A stretch of 64,000 nucleotides of DNA, from assembly GCF_963855985.1 (NCBI RefSeq), contig NC_087110.1, forward strand, positions 6,873,001 to 6,937,000, in the 5' to 3' direction. The stretch is from Ostrinia nubilalis (Eukaryota > Arthropoda > Insecta > Lepidoptera > Crambidae). Both the position numbers and the translations under genes were made by a program. Of the stretch, positions 31,775 through 42,407 are shown one piece after another (the stretch's first letter is position 1; every line of letters starts with the position of its first letter). Below the pieces are notes generated by a model. It searched no databases. It worked only from the letters and a program-made list of their open reading frames with translations, and had not been told where the DNA came from.

Positions 31775-32015
31775 GGTGACGGCAGAGTAGAATACATTTG
31801 TCACCAACCCCTACTCTTTCCGCGGGTGTCGTAAGAGGCGACTTAGGGACTACACATCAAACAGAGAATGGGCAGCAGCGCTCTCAGAAAAACATCAATC
31901 TTTTAAACTGCGATCTCCAACCCGCCTGCCAAGCGTGGAGATTATGGCAAAACCCTCCACTATAGTGGAGGAGGCTCATAGTCCAGCAGTGGACTGTAAA
32001 GGGCTGTTGTTGATG
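31775..32015 (+). mobile_element. LINE 3'-end fragment
   Basis: 'gtgacggcagagtagaatac', 'gggtgtcgtaagaggcgact', 'aacccgcctgccaagcgtgg' and 'gtccagcagtggactgtaaa' followed by 'tgatgat'. This ordered set is a lepidopteran LINE 3' terminus I recognise by style; the clade is uncertain. Confidence 0.6.
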
Positions 32016-32446
32016 ATAGATAATCGTGTAGCCCAGTGCTGTGTTCTAATAACTAATTCGAAACAGCCCGTGCTTTATCTTAGAACAGCGCATGCAATGC
32101 ATCTCAAGTCGGTTGCGAAGTCGATTCCTAGTGGAATCCTCTAGGATACTGATCACTTGGATACCCCGAAGTTAGGTTGCTAAGTACTGAAGATCTATAG
32201 CTCTCTTTGGAATTACTAACCATTCAGCTGGTTGTTGAACGTGTTATTTTAGTTAAAAAAACTGACTTTCTCATTAATTTTAGAAATAAAACCACGATTT
32301 CAATGCCGAGTGACTATGAAATGAAAGTTTATTCAGTGCATAGGCCCTATCTAGGGCCCTTTACACGTCTCAAATAATATACACTGGTCATCACAAAAAT
32401 CGGCCCACCTACGTTTTACAGTAAAACTCGTTTCTACTGACACAAT

Positions 32447-32912
32447 AATGGTGCCCCAACAATACTGGTGTTATTTGAAAGCCCAATAAATATCCTTAAA
32501 GAAAAACACATTTAATTTCCTAATAAACGATTAACATATTATACAATTAATGTGACTTGAAAAACTTGAAAAAAGACCTCACTTTGGGCTCACCTCTGGG
32601 ATCAATTAGACCAATTTTTATGGTTATAAAACCAAATAATGATCTCACGTGTCCTCTTTAACAGACGGATACCGATCGATCCCAACTTAACAGTTTTATA
32701 GCCATAAAAGTTGGCTCAAGCGTAACTACCTATTTTTTGAAGAAGTGACTCTGGATTCTTCTACAGACACATTTTCGGGGTAAAAACCTTTCCTATAATG
32801 AAATGAAGTTTAGAACTAGGCTTTTGAATGGTACCAATATTGGTGTGAAGTGGGGATGCATACGTTTGAAAGAGCTTGTCGCGGGTGGTGCGATTTATTT
32901 GCTGTCGAGTGT
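32447..32912. repeat. MITE family, copy 1 (left end replaced)
   Basis: Reverse complement of 44733-45215 with many mismatches. It ends in 'gtcgcgggtggtgcgattta' and 'gctgtcgagtgta' at 32912, matching the terminal repeat of the full copy. The left terminal repeat is absent and replaced by 'atacactggtcatcac...' (32384 onward), which looks like another element's end. Confidence 0.7.
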
Positions 32913-33504
32913 AATTTCATAAGGATTACTATTCTGAGACATTTAAAAATATTGAAGAATAAGGTACCTACAGACTTCCCTGGTCTCTTGAGAGCTGTCA
33001 AAATGAGACTGTCTGATTAACCATTTTGAATAGTAGGTCTATGATGACTTAATCAGTTCACGAACTCAATTTTATTGTCTGACTGCAAAAAATCCACAGT
33101 TATTTAAAATTAAACTAGGTTTTCAGGGATGTAAAGCAGGTGTGTATAGTTTGAACACCTGTGACATCATAAATAGGTACTTAGTTGTAATAGTACTGTT
33201 AAAAAACAAAAATGTTTAGTCTGATAACTGCACATGACACCTACATATCCACCAAATTAAAATTAAAGTTTAATCGTTATTAAAATTGCACAACATTTCC
33301 GGGGCATATCACCAAAACAGCAACAAATGCAAACAAAAGTTTCCCTTTGAACCGTGCGAGTAGTTAACTATGTTTTGATTACAACAGTTAACATTACTGC
33401 TTTTGACGAACTTTGCACGGATTAGTGAGAGGGTACCTTAATGTGACGTGAAATGTAAGTTAGGGACGGTTCAGCTCACTTCACAAAACGATGTTCGTTT
33501 GTTT

Positions 33505-33765
33505 CAGCCAAATGACGTCCACGGCTGGACAAAAGCCTCCCCCAAGGAATTCCACAAAGACCGGTTCTAGGCTCCGCATCCAGTCACCTCCCGCGACCTT
33601 CACCAGATCGTCGGTCCACCTAATGGAAGGCCTGCCCGGTACCTACTACCACTACATCTTCCGGGTCGTTCGTGGTCGCCACTCGAGAACTTTCCTACCC
33701 CAGCGGCCATCAGCTCTGCGAGCTACGAGTATGTGCCCCGCCCATTACCACAAAACGATGTGCAC
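33505..33765 (-). mobile_element. RTE ORF2 C-terminus and 3' end, - strand
   Basis: 'tttcagccaaatgacgtcca' opens the 3' terminus; the complement encodes degraded equivalents of the ORF2 tail seen at 51338-51829. It has frameshifts. Confidence 0.8.
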
Positions 33766-33805
33766 TTTAATCATCAGACGTTGTAATAGGTTGAGGTAGT
33801 AAAAG

Positions 33806-34016
33806 GTGTGTCGCGGAAGTTTAAGGCTACGGCCGGATACTCGCGTCACCCCCACGGAACGCCGCGGAGGTTTTACTAGGTATACCCCGTCCTTTTCAGG
33901 ACGGAACAGCGCCCTTTTCAGGGTGCCGGGAGTCCCACACACCATCCTGTCCCCCGGCAGTGGTGACGGAGCGCAAAGCATTTCCTCTGCGACAAAAAAA
34001 AAAGAAAAGTAAAACG
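33806..34016 (+). mobile_element. Probable LINE 3' UTR ending in poly(A)
   Basis: Unusually G+C-rich for this window ('ggaacgccgcggaggtttta', 'gtcccccggcagtggtgacg') and ends in 'cgacaaaaaaaaaa'. It looks like a 3' UTR of an R1-type LINE, by style only. It has short self-complementary pieces ('ccttttcagg'). Confidence 0.4.
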
Positions 34017-34019
34017 GCC

Positions 34020-35050
34020 GCGTCACGTATTTTGACTAAGGCATTGGTAGAGTTTGTGTAGTTAGGGCGTGTAGAGTTAGAAGCTTGGCTCTACCTGAGA
34101 TGTTAAATGTAAAGCTCTCGTTTAAAATTTAATAAGACACGGAACAGTTAACCTTTAGAAGTCCCAGTTAGAGTTCCAGTGAAAACCTCGCAAAGAAGCT
34201 TCTTCAAAACATTACATTATAAATGTACTTGAAATATTGTAGAACGGCGTTTCCAAATATTAGTTACGTTGATAACATACTCTAGCAAAAAGTTATTTCA
34301 TGAGAATTCCATGTAGCTGTGTTACAAGTTGGAAAATCCTGAAAACTGTTATTATATTACTTTTTACCTAAGTATTAAAATGGATGTTAGAATCTTTCTT
34401 CCTCACATTACATTTTTTATTCTTCAGCTTGTATTTACTGACTCGAATGTAATGATAACATAGGTATTACTGTAGCTTTACCATGTGTTTACATTAAACG
34501 TCATCGCTAGCAAGTGTCAAAAAAATCTATGAAGATTAGTTCTTGAAGTAACCGCTGGCTGAATCTGTTAAACATTTCATAGGGCCTAGTGTGACTCACA
34601 CTCAGCCCACATGTCATATTTTTACGCAGTCGCTAGCGAGCACAGCACCTAATGAAAACTTATGGTAAGCAAGCACAGTATTTGATCAGTAATCCCCAGT
34701 CTAAATCGACCATCTTTTACTCAACATTAGTACATATTAAGCCCTCAATGTAACTGTTTGTTGTCCCAAATAAAGAAAAAAAAAACATTGCAAAGAGACA
34801 CCATATTGTTAACTTTTAAGAAATCCAGTTAACTCGCTAGTTAAAGCCTTGCAACGAATCTGAGCCAAAGTTGGTTAAGTCCCGAACTTTGAAGACACCG
34901 CAACGTAAGCAGAACTTAAGGTAAATATTTGGTACCAACTATTTGATTTCATGTTAAACAGTTGAATGTTGTTATTTGAATTTGGATTCCAGATTGACTG
35001 TAATGAGTCAATGCTAACTGAAGTTAGCTCCGAACTCGAGCTTAGTGTAA
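34020..35050. other. Intergenic stretch, no feature recognised
   Basis: AT-rich. 'ccaaataaagaaaaaaaaaa' near 34770 may be a retroposon tail. No coding signal. Confidence 0.45.
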
Positions 35051-35052
35051 AA

Positions 35053-35307
35053 CCATTGGTTGCCAAAGTGGGGGGCGCGCTCCCCAGGGGAGGCGCAAAG
35101 ACCTTTGAAGAGGGGGCAGACCATCTGTGTACTTAAGTATAAATAATAAATAAATAATAAAAACCTGTGACCGCTGAGAGAATGCAATAATGCATTCCAG
35201 ACTGCTCGATACGACCAATAAATAATCTTGACTGGAGGAGGGGGGGGGGGCGGAATTTTTTGTATGGTCGAAAGGGGGCGCGTTTCAAATAAGTTTGGGA
35301 ACCAGTG
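35053..35307. mobile_element. hAT-type MITE with near-perfect 8-bp duplication
   Basis: The ends CCATTGGTTGCCAAA and (complement) CACTGGTTCCCAAA match hAT-style termini. Flanks are GTGTAAAA (35045-35052) and GTGTAAAT (35308-35315), 7 of 8 alike. The interior has 'ggggggcgcgctccccaggg' and a G run at about 35241. Confidence 0.7.
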
Positions 35308-35499
35308 GTGTAAATCAATTGGAAAATTCCATGGAATAACCTGTGGTTTAGCAGTTTCCCGTGAAGTTAAAGGCAGGTAAGTTAAGTTCCAGAGAATCTA
35401 GCAAATACAGCCCTACGAGAGAAGCTATAAAATACAGATTTGGAATTTGATTTGATTATTTGATTTAGCAATTCTGCGAGTGACAGTGGGCGGGGCACA

Positions 35500-35645
35500 T
35501 AGCTCGCAGAGCTCCCACTAGGTGGACTGACGATCTGGTGAAGGTCGCGGGAGGTGCCTGGATGCGGGCGGCGCAGGATCGGTCGTTGTGGAAATCCTTG
35601 GCCTTTGTCCAGCAGTGGACGTCATTTGGCTGAAAGGAACGAACG
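35500..35645 (+). mobile_element. RTE 3'-end fragment
   Basis: 'actaggtggactgacgatct' to 'ccagcagtggacgtcatttg' encodes the broken ORF2 tail (WTDDLVKVAGG-like). There is a ~14-bp deletion before 'ggcctttgtccagcag'. Confidence 0.8.
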
Positions 35646-35715
35646 ATTTGATTTCCAATTGGTCCAGCGTTTTTTTACACGTAGTTACTTAGCTGCGTAA
35701 AGTGAATTGCTACTT

Positions 35716-35750
<35 letters not shown>

Positions 35751-35879
35751 TACTTCAGCACACAAAGTAACAAATGCACTGTGGCGGACTTAATGCCGGA
35801 TGGCATTCTCTGCCAGTCAACCACGGGTCATGCAGAAAGAGTAAGGCGGTGCAAAAAATTTACATTTTTGATAATAAAC

Positions 35880-38800
35880 CTACTTACATAAGATTACATA
35901 AAATAAATAACATAATACAAATAAATATAATAGACATACACATAAATACATAAACATAATAATATTATAGATGTACACATCACTCATGTCTGAGATAGCG
36001 AGAAAATGGAGAAAAAAAGGTAATTCCTTGAAATGTTTGCGCAGAGCCTTTTTGAAAGTAAATTTGGAAGAAGGTTTGCGTAATTTGGCCGGAAGGCCGT
36101 TCCAGAGCCGTACAGCGGAGACTAAGAAAGAGTTGGACATGAAGCCAGTGCTATGATGAGGGGTGGCAAGCTGAAGAGACTGACTAGAGCGAAGATTTCT
36201 ATTGTGAGTGGAGTGGAGGTACTGAAATTTATCTTTTAAATAAGATGGAGAGTCGGGATTGAAAAGAATTGAATGAAGCATACAAAGTGAACGAAGATAT
36301 CTACGCTGTCTGATAGGAAACCAACCAAGCTGCGAGCGAAAAGGTGAGATGTGGTCAAACTTGCGGAGACCGAAGATAAATCTGATGCAGTTGTTCAAAA
36401 GGCGGTCCAGCTTGTTTAAAAGTTCCTGTGAGATGTCCGTACAGCATACATCACCATAGTCGAGGATAGGCAGGATCAGAGACTGAGCAAGTAAGATCTT
36501 AGTGCTGGGAGGGAGGAAATTTTTAAAGCGGTAGAGTGCCCGCATTGAGCCGATCACCTTCCTACTGACTTCCCTGACATGCTGGGACCAACTCAGAGTG
36601 CTGTCAATGAAGAGTCCGAGATTTTTTACGTATGGAGAGAAGTTAACGACAACTCCGTCAAAGACAACACTAGGGACCGATCCCAGATCCAGTTTAGCCA
36701 GTTGCCTGGAGCTCCCCAGCACTATCGCCTGACACTTGCCAGGATTGACCCTCACACCGAACTTCCCGGACCAATCGGCGATATTGTGTAGATCAGCATT
36801 TAGCCGCGAAACCGCATCAGATATCTCAGAAGGGTCAGCCTGCACGTAGAGTTGGAGGTCGTCAGCGTAGAGATGAAAGGATGAAGAAAGGTGAGAAGTA
36901 AGAATGTTGATGAAGACGGAAAAAAGGATAGGTGAGAGTATGCCCCCTTGAGGTACGCCGGTAGCAAGGTCCTTCCACTCCGAGTATGCTCGACCGAATC
37001 GCACCGCCTGTCTCCGACCGCGTAGATAGGATGAGAACCATTCCGCGGCCGGTGATGAGACTCCGAGGTGGAGTAGAATGGCAAGAAGGATGTCATGGTC
37101 GACCGTGTTGAAGGCGTTAGAGAAATCGATCAATACAAGAACGGTAACGCGTGACTCCTCCATGCCGGCTCTGACGTCATCAACAATTTTCAAGAGTGCA
37201 GTGGTAGTGCTGTGTCCCGGGCGGAAGCCAGACTGGAATTGGCTGAGGAGATGGTTTTCTAGAACAAATTTAGAGAATTGCTTGTGAGCAGCAGCTTCGA
37301 GGACTTTAGAGAGAAAGGGTAAAATGGAGATAGGACGAAATTGGTTTAATGCGGTAGGGTTGGAGAGTTTGGGTAAAGGGATGACATGGGCGAGTCGCCA
37401 AGTGGAAGGGAAACACCCACGATCAAATGAGGAGTTGATGATATGGGTGATAACAGGAAGTAAGTCGTCCAGGATAATGAGTATCATCGCTCTACTAACC
37501 TCATCCGGGCCAACAGCTGTTGATTTTATAGAGAGGATGAACTTTTTGGTCTCATCGACGGTGACAGGGGAGAATGAAAAGGAGCTTGGAGAAGAAATAG
37601 GAAGAGAGTTTAAGTAAGAGATCGTAGAGAGTTTGGTAGTGTCATCCAAGAGAGTGGCCGAAGAGAAGTGTAAGTTGAGTTCGTTGGGAGTGAAGGATGA
37701 GGAAGGGGCATTACTACAAGAAGCCTTACCAAGACCCAGTGATTTTAAGAATTTCCAGACGTCGGAGCTAGAAGAAGATAGCACACTATCATGAAAGTGA
37801 CGGCGCTTCGCAGCTCTGGTCAAGTTGTTACAGCGGTTCCTGGCGTATTTGTACGCGTTCCACTTGTCAATAGAACGGTCACCCTTGAAGTTGCGGAATG
37901 CCCGGTCGCGCTTTGTCATAGCCGCACGAACCGTACTGGTAATCCAGGGGGCCGGCGGGCGTTTAACGCGAACGGATCGAAGCGGGGCATGCTCGTCAAA
38001 AAGCTGCAGTATAAGACTATTGAGCAAGCTGACCTGTGTGTCGACACAATCCGCGTGAGCGATCGCACCCCAATCGAGTGAAGATACGTCAGAGCGGAGT
38101 CTCTCGTGATTTATCCTGGCAAAGTTCCTAAGGAGTACTGTTTCAGGTTTATGTTTGGGCGTACGGAGCTTATAACAGAGGAAGATCAGGTCGTGGCGAG
38201 AAAAACCCGGTGCGAGCAACTGCCCATGCTTGGATGCGAGCTCCGGACAAGAAACAAGAATTAGGTCTAACCAGGTGTCATCAGTGTCGATGTTGTGATG
38301 AGTGGGATCCAGTGGTAGGTTAGACAGATTGACAGAATCCAGGATGGACAAAAGCCTGGCAGCCTGGGAAGACTGCTTGAGCAAATCAGTGTTGAAATCC
38401 CCCATGACTATGAGATGCGCGTATTCTGAACATATTGATTCCAACACGGATTCCAGCTTGGAGAAGTAGTTGACAGAAGGCGGACAGTATACGACTCCGA
38501 GAACAGCCTTAGTGCCCCTTACGAGCACCTCGAGAAACATATATTCGATGGAATTAGAATAATCCCCCGGTGTAGAATATATGATTTTGAAAGGAATATC
38601 GCTTCGAAGATAGATGGCGACACCGCCACCTCTTTTACCAAGCCTGTCGTTCCGGATCAGGACGAAGCCAGGGAGTGAGTACGATGTCGAGTTTAGGTTA
38701 GGGTTCAACCAGCTCTCGGAGACCAGCAAGGCGTGGATGATGTCGGTAGAGAAAGTGTTGAGAAGTTCGGTGTAATGTTGGGGTATGCTTTGCGCATTTA

Positions 38801-39119
38801 TATGGCAGATATTAAGTAGATTAACGCAATTTTGAAGTTCGAGCAAGAGAGAGTTGTGAAGAGAAGACGAGGAGTTGGAAGAATGCAGAGAGTAAAAAGA
38901 AGAGGAGTGATCACTAGCAGAAACGAATGATTCGTCGTTATCTGACATATTTGTGTACTTACTATAATATAAAAATAATATATATAATAAAAAAAAAATA
39001 CAACTAAAATAAAAATACGCGAGTGGACTACTACATAAAGCTGTACCGATTACGGTTGATAGTAGTGCATTACCCGCCGGTTGACTGTTTACAAAACCAA
39101 TAAAAAACATAAGAAACAC
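35880..39119 (-). CDS. LINE ORF2: endonuclease-reverse transcriptase
   Basis: A 1079-aa uninterrupted frame. Residues about 95-330 form an APE-type endonuclease (LNICHINAQSI, LLVSESWL, VMGDFNTDLL near 238, SRHDLIFL). Residues about 545-800 form the RT (FRPISILPFLSKVLE near 592, SGFRPGHSTTTALL, LIDFSNAFNTVDHD near 671, GVPQGGILSPILF, LYADDLQLY with catalytic YADD near 751). The C-terminal part has the W-rich 'RLWNGLPAKLR' region common to CR1/Jockey-group LINEs. No RNase H or zinc knuckle is seen. The start is uncertain: the frame opens at 39119 with a hydrophobic stretch, but MSDNDESF at 38948 is a more ordinary start. Confidence 0.93.
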   Translation of the reverse strand: MFLMFFIGFVNSQPAGNALLSTVIGTALCSSPLAYFYFSCIFFLLYILFLYYSKYTNMSDNDESFVSASDHSSSFYSLHSSNSSSSLHNSLLLELQNCVNLLNICHINAQSIPQHYTELLNTFSTDIIHALLVSESWLNPNLNSTSYSLPGFVLIRNDRLGKRGGGVAIYLRSDIPFKIIYSTPGDYSNSIEYMFLEVLVRGTKAVLGVVYCPPSVNYFSKLESVLESICSEYAHLIVMGDFNTDLLKQSSQAARLLSILDSVNLSNLPLDPTHHNIDTDDTWLDLILVSCPELASKHGQLLAPGFSRHDLIFLCYKLRTPKHKPETVLLRNFARINHERLRSDVSSLDWGAIAHADCVDTQVSLLNSLILQLFDEHAPLRSVRVKRPPAPWITSTVRAAMTKRDRAFRNFKGDRSIDKWNAYKYARNRCNNLTRAAKRRHFHDSVLSSSSSDVWKFLKSLGLGKASCSNAPSSSFTPNELNLHFSSATLLDDTTKLSTISYLNSLPISSPSSFSFSPVTVDETKKFILSIKSTAVGPDEVSRAMILIILDDLLPVITHIINSSFDRGCFPSTWRLAHVIPLPKLSNPTALNQFRPISILPFLSKVLEAAAHKQFSKFVLENHLLSQFQSGFRPGHSTTTALLKIVDDVRAGMEESRVTVLVLIDFSNAFNTVDHDILLAILLHLGVSSPAAEWFSSYLRGRRQAVRFGRAYSEWKDLATGVPQGGILSPILFSVFINILTSHLSSSFHLYADDLQLYVQADPSEISDAVSRLNADLHNIADWSGKFGVRVNPGKCQAIVLGSSRQLAKLDLGSVPSVVFDGVVVNFSPYVKNLGLFIDSTLSWSQHVREVSRKVIGSMRALYRFKNFLPPSTKILLAQSLILPILDYGDVCCTDISQELLNKLDRLLNNCIRFIFGLRKFDHISPFRSQLGWFPIRQRRYLRSLCMLHSILFNPDSPSYLKDKFQYLHSTHNRNLRSSQSLQLATPHHSTGFMSNSFLVSAVRLWNGLPAKLRKPSSKFTFKKALRKHFKELPFFLHFLAISDMSDVYIYNIIMFMYLCVCLLYLFVLCYLFYVILCK

Positions 39120-39497
39120 ATAATAACGGATTGAATAAAATAATAACGTTAAATGAAAATACCGTTACATCGTTACACAAAAAATAACTAAAAGCGAATA
39201 TTTATTGACGCCTTTGCCTCCTATTTGACGTGACATCTAACAGCTGTCACTGAACTGTCAATCACCAATCTAACTTCTAAAGTGACAAATGAACACCGAC
39301 AACAAAACATTACAATTTTAAATACAAACACCTTAAATTAGAAAATAAAAAAAGTAGTGACTTATTGAGGGTAAAAGATTGTGAGCTATGTTAAAGACAG
39401 TGAAGCTGATTAGTTACTTGTACCTGCAACTAAAATAGTAAATGGACGGCGACAAACAAAAGCAACGTAGATGTATGGCAATAGCACTATGAGGAAA

Positions 39498-40298
39498 TCA
39501 CTTTGATCTGCATGTACGCTGCGATTTGGACGCTCCTGGTTTCGGGATGGGAGCGTCAGCAGCGGCGACGCGCGCTGCCGGCTCGGCTGCGCGCTTCCGC
39601 ACGGGCTCCTGGGGAACTGGGACGACTGGACTGTGGCGCTCCATGAGCTTGTCTAGCTCCTCGCTATTGGAGACTCGTTCGCGGACGCCATTCGGAAGCT
39701 TGATGAAAACGCTGCCGTCCATAGACCACACCCGCCTCATACCAAAGTGCCTTCGCGCATTCAGGAACAGAGTCTGCCTTGTCCGCGTCAAAAACTCAGA
39801 GATGACAAATGGGGTACCTTTCAGCATTGTCTTTCTTCTCCAGACGAGTGATCGGGTTTCTTGGCTCGCGAACCCCACAATAACTGGCCTGCTACGTCCT
39901 TCCTGGGATCTCCCGAGCCTGTGGCATGTAGTAATGGAGGCCGAAGTGATGTCTGGGAGTTCGAGGTTATCCCTCAGTACCGAAAGAGTGGATGACATCA
40001 GGTTTTCACTGTCAAGATCTGGCACACCAGTGATTAGGATGAACTTGCGCCGGTGCCTCGCCTCGATGCTGTCCACGGCCCTGCTGACCTCCTGGATTTG
40101 CCGTCTTAGCAGGTCTACAACTCCCATTGTGTGATCTCGGAACCTGTAGAACTCGCGAGCAAGTGTCTTCAGATTCTCTGATTGCGCCGGGGATGACACC
40201 TTTGTGGCTCGGAGATGTGCTTCGAATTCAGTCATCCTCTTCATGAGTGACTGCTCCAGTGCTTGTTGTGTTTCCACGATGCTACCAAGGTTGTCCAT
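39498..40298 (-). CDS. LINE ORF1: coiled-coil RNA-binding protein
   Basis: A 266-aa frame beginning MDNLGSIVETQQALEQSLMK. An N-terminal coiled coil (heptad-like to about residue 85) is followed by an RRM-like core (RKFILITGVPD; TCHRLGRSQEGRSRPVIVGF) and a basic C-terminal domain (RTRQTLFLNARRHFG). This is the layout of L1-type ORF1 proteins and of the insect 'FP-like' ORF1 family. It ends with an alanine/arginine-rich tail. It lies 378 bp upstream of ORF2 on the same strand and should bind the element RNA. Confidence 0.85.
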   Translation of the reverse strand: MDNLGSIVETQQALEQSLMKRMTEFEAHLRATKVSSPAQSENLKTLAREFYRFRDHTMGVVDLLRRQIQEVSRAVDSIEARHRRKFILITGVPDLDSENLMSSTLSVLRDNLELPDITSASITTCHRLGRSQEGRSRPVIVGFASQETRSLVWRRKTMLKGTPFVISEFLTRTRQTLFLNARRHFGMRRVWSMDGSVFIKLPNGVRERVSNSEELDKLMERHSPVVPVPQEPVRKRAAEPAARVAAADAPIPKPGASKSQRTCRSK

Positions 40299-40772
40299 GA
40301 TAGAGTGTTATTTGAGTTTTTAGTGAAGTGAACGTTAGAGATAGTCACCGGCAGGTATGTGCACGTATTTTACTAAACACACATTGAACAGCTTTCACTC
40401 CAGTATATGTTATCAGGCGACGTGTGATGAATAATTTTTGATGAAATAGATATTAAAAATATACTGTTAACTATTTTAAAATCGCTTATAACTGGGGAGC
40501 CGATGTGAATACGTTTACAAACTACCGCCGAAAAAGGTGGCTATACTTTGGCTAGGTGGGACAAATAACTATACTTTGGGCCACAGTTCCAGCTACACTT
40601 TCCATTCTTTCTTTCGCTCTCGTCAAATGGCAATTCTTTGCGTTAGAACGAGACGACTTGACCAAAAACGGGCAGCAAGAACTGGCCCACTGTACATCAC
40701 GTTTGGAGGTATAGCACCTTCATTTATGATGCCAAAAAAAGTTAATATAATAGTGGTTACAATAAAGTGAAT

Positions 40773-40965
40773 AGAAAGATTCAAAGATTCAAAGATTCAA
40801 AGATTCAAAGATTCAAAGATTCAAAGATTCAAAGATTATTTATTCACCGAGATAATGTGGTACAATAAAATATGTGGTCTTAAATTAAAAAGAGGTGCAG
40901 CTTATCTCACCAGCGTAGCTGGCATGTGAATTTGTGCATAAAAAATCATTATTATAAATTACAAT
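40773..40965 (-). mobile_element. LINE 3' end with an 8-bp microsatellite tail
   Basis: About eight copies of 'attcaaag' (40775-40838), then 'attatttattcaccgagata' and 'aggtgcagcttatctcacca'. In reverse orientation this is a LINE 3' terminus whose tail is (CTTTGAAT)n. The complete LINE's 5' end lies next to this tail. Confidence 0.65.
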
Positions 40966-41381
40966 TACAATTATAAAGATAGAAGCTATAGAATAATAGA
41001 TATAGAAGCTAAAATCGCCTAAAAATCTTCGAGGATAGTATCTAATCTTTTCATCCGGACAGCTATTATTTCAGGAACTAAAACTGGACAAAATCAATTC
41101 TCCAGCCACAAAGTGATCTACGGGAATGATCCCGTTCAGACCACAATAGTTATTTGTGGATACTTTATACGAAAAGTTTTTATTGGACCCATCCCGATTT
41201 GGCTGCGGTTTCGGCAATATGTTCCTTATTTATTGTTTTCCAACCTTTTAGATGTGGAATCGTATGTCAGTTCTTTTGTCGAGTGGTTTGCAACAAATGG
41301 TATCAGTTTAATACTGTAGGTCTAGCGCTAAACTCAGCCAGTGCCTGAGATATGGGAGTGGCACGGGAGGGATGATATCTA

Positions 41382-41846
41382 TGTTACGGTTAATGTGATA
41401 AATTGAAAATTATGAATAATCGCCGGTTATTATGAATAATTACCGACAGTCAAGGTAAAAGTGATAAATTAATCTCATTTATCAGTGATTATTTAATAAT
41501 GCAACCTTAATACTAACAAATATCATAAAAGAGAACACCGGCTCATGTACAGAGCCAGTGTACAGCCCCATATTTTGAACGTTTTGATATCATATATTAA
41601 TATAATTTGGCATAATGACTTTGGACTGTTTCTTGCGTAACATTACTTTGCCATAATGCCCATAACATATTGTTTTGATTTAAAGTGAAAAATAGGTTAG
41701 GGTGGGCCACCCCTAAGCCGCCTATTTAGTTTTATACACACATAAAAATGATCTCATAATAATCACTTTTACCAAATCATAAGGTAATTATTCATAATAA
41801 CCGGCGATTATTCATAATTTTCACATTTATCACATTAACCGTAACA
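41382..41846. mobile_element. MITE with ~85-bp inverted ends and TCTA duplication
   Basis: The left end from 41382 ('tgttacggttaatgtgataa') pairs with the right end to 41846 over about 85 bp. The flanks carry TCTA at 41378-41381 and 41847-41850. The 465-bp element lies at the start of the Helitron-like repeat ('ctatactaatattataaagc'). Confidence 0.82.
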
Positions 41847-41924
41847 TCTATACTAATATTATAAAGCTGAATAGTTTGTTTGTTTGTTTGTTTACTTGAA
41901 CGCGCTAATCTCAGGAACTACTGG

Positions 41925-42179
41925 TGTGGGGCGTAACTCCTACATTAAAGAATGCTAGGGTAAGGATGCTATGCTATGAGGATGTGAGTGATGCTGAAGG
42001 GTCGGGAGAGAGGTGGAATGAAAACGACCAGTTTGAGTGACTGTTAAAAATACACTGATTTATTGCTATAAAGTATTCAATGCGTTCGTCGCTAATTTGG
42101 GTCAACCGCGCAAACGCTTACTTAGCAATAACTTATTAGCTATATGAAAAGTGAATACGTTTGTACGATAGCTCGTACA
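41925..42179 (-). repeat. 3' LTR of the env-bearing element
   Basis: 255 bp from 'tgtggggcgtaactcc' to 'gctcgtaca'. I see no difference from 43737-43991. Confidence 0.9.
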
Positions 42180-42407
42180 TCTTTCCCACCAGAAAAATAA
42201 TATAAAATAAGAATGAGAAACAAGAATGTTTAGTGGATGCTGGGGAAAAAGATGCCTATCGTTACTCCTTGAATGATGATTGTGAAGTTTATGCTAAATG
42301 ATATAAAAGATTGTTAGGTGATATAAGGTGATTCCATTATAAAGGGTTAGTATTTTTATGCTACGAGATGCTTATGCTAAATGTTTTAAAGACTAACGAT
42401 AGAGTCT

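Larger units (their letters stand above)
35716..40330 (-). mobile_element. LINE (CR1/Jockey-group type), near-complete, - strand
   Basis: A non-LTR retrotransposon with ORF1 (39498-40298) and ORF2 (35880-39119). The 3' UTR complement contains 'gacccgtggttgactggcag' and 'ggcattaagtccgcc' and ends in (TAAA)n at 35716-35752. The 5' end is not sharply defined; sequence to about 40760 may belong to it. 'taaagtgaat' occurs just left of the tail (35699-35708) and at about 40765, a possible but unproven target duplication. Both ORFs are uninterrupted, so this copy is either young or still competent. Confidence 0.88.

Noticed and set aside
35880..39119. ORF2 as a retron or group II intron reverse transcriptase
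   Set aside because: It has an APE-type endonuclease and the CR1/Jockey-group layout, with ORF1 upstream and a LINE tail.
36579..40134. Several + strand frames of 60-200 codons
   Set aside because: They are antisense shadows of the LINE ORF1 and ORF2, whose motifs are clear on the - strand.
35699..40775. 'taaagtgaat' as the target duplication of the complete LINE
   Set aside because: The 10-bp match is not directly at the tail on the left side and the 5' end is undefined, so it is only mentioned, not claimed.
40775..40838. Eight-base direct repeats that might be a CRISPR-like or telomere-like array
   Set aside because: There are no spacers; it is the microsatellite tail of a LINE 3' end, and the host is eukaryotic.
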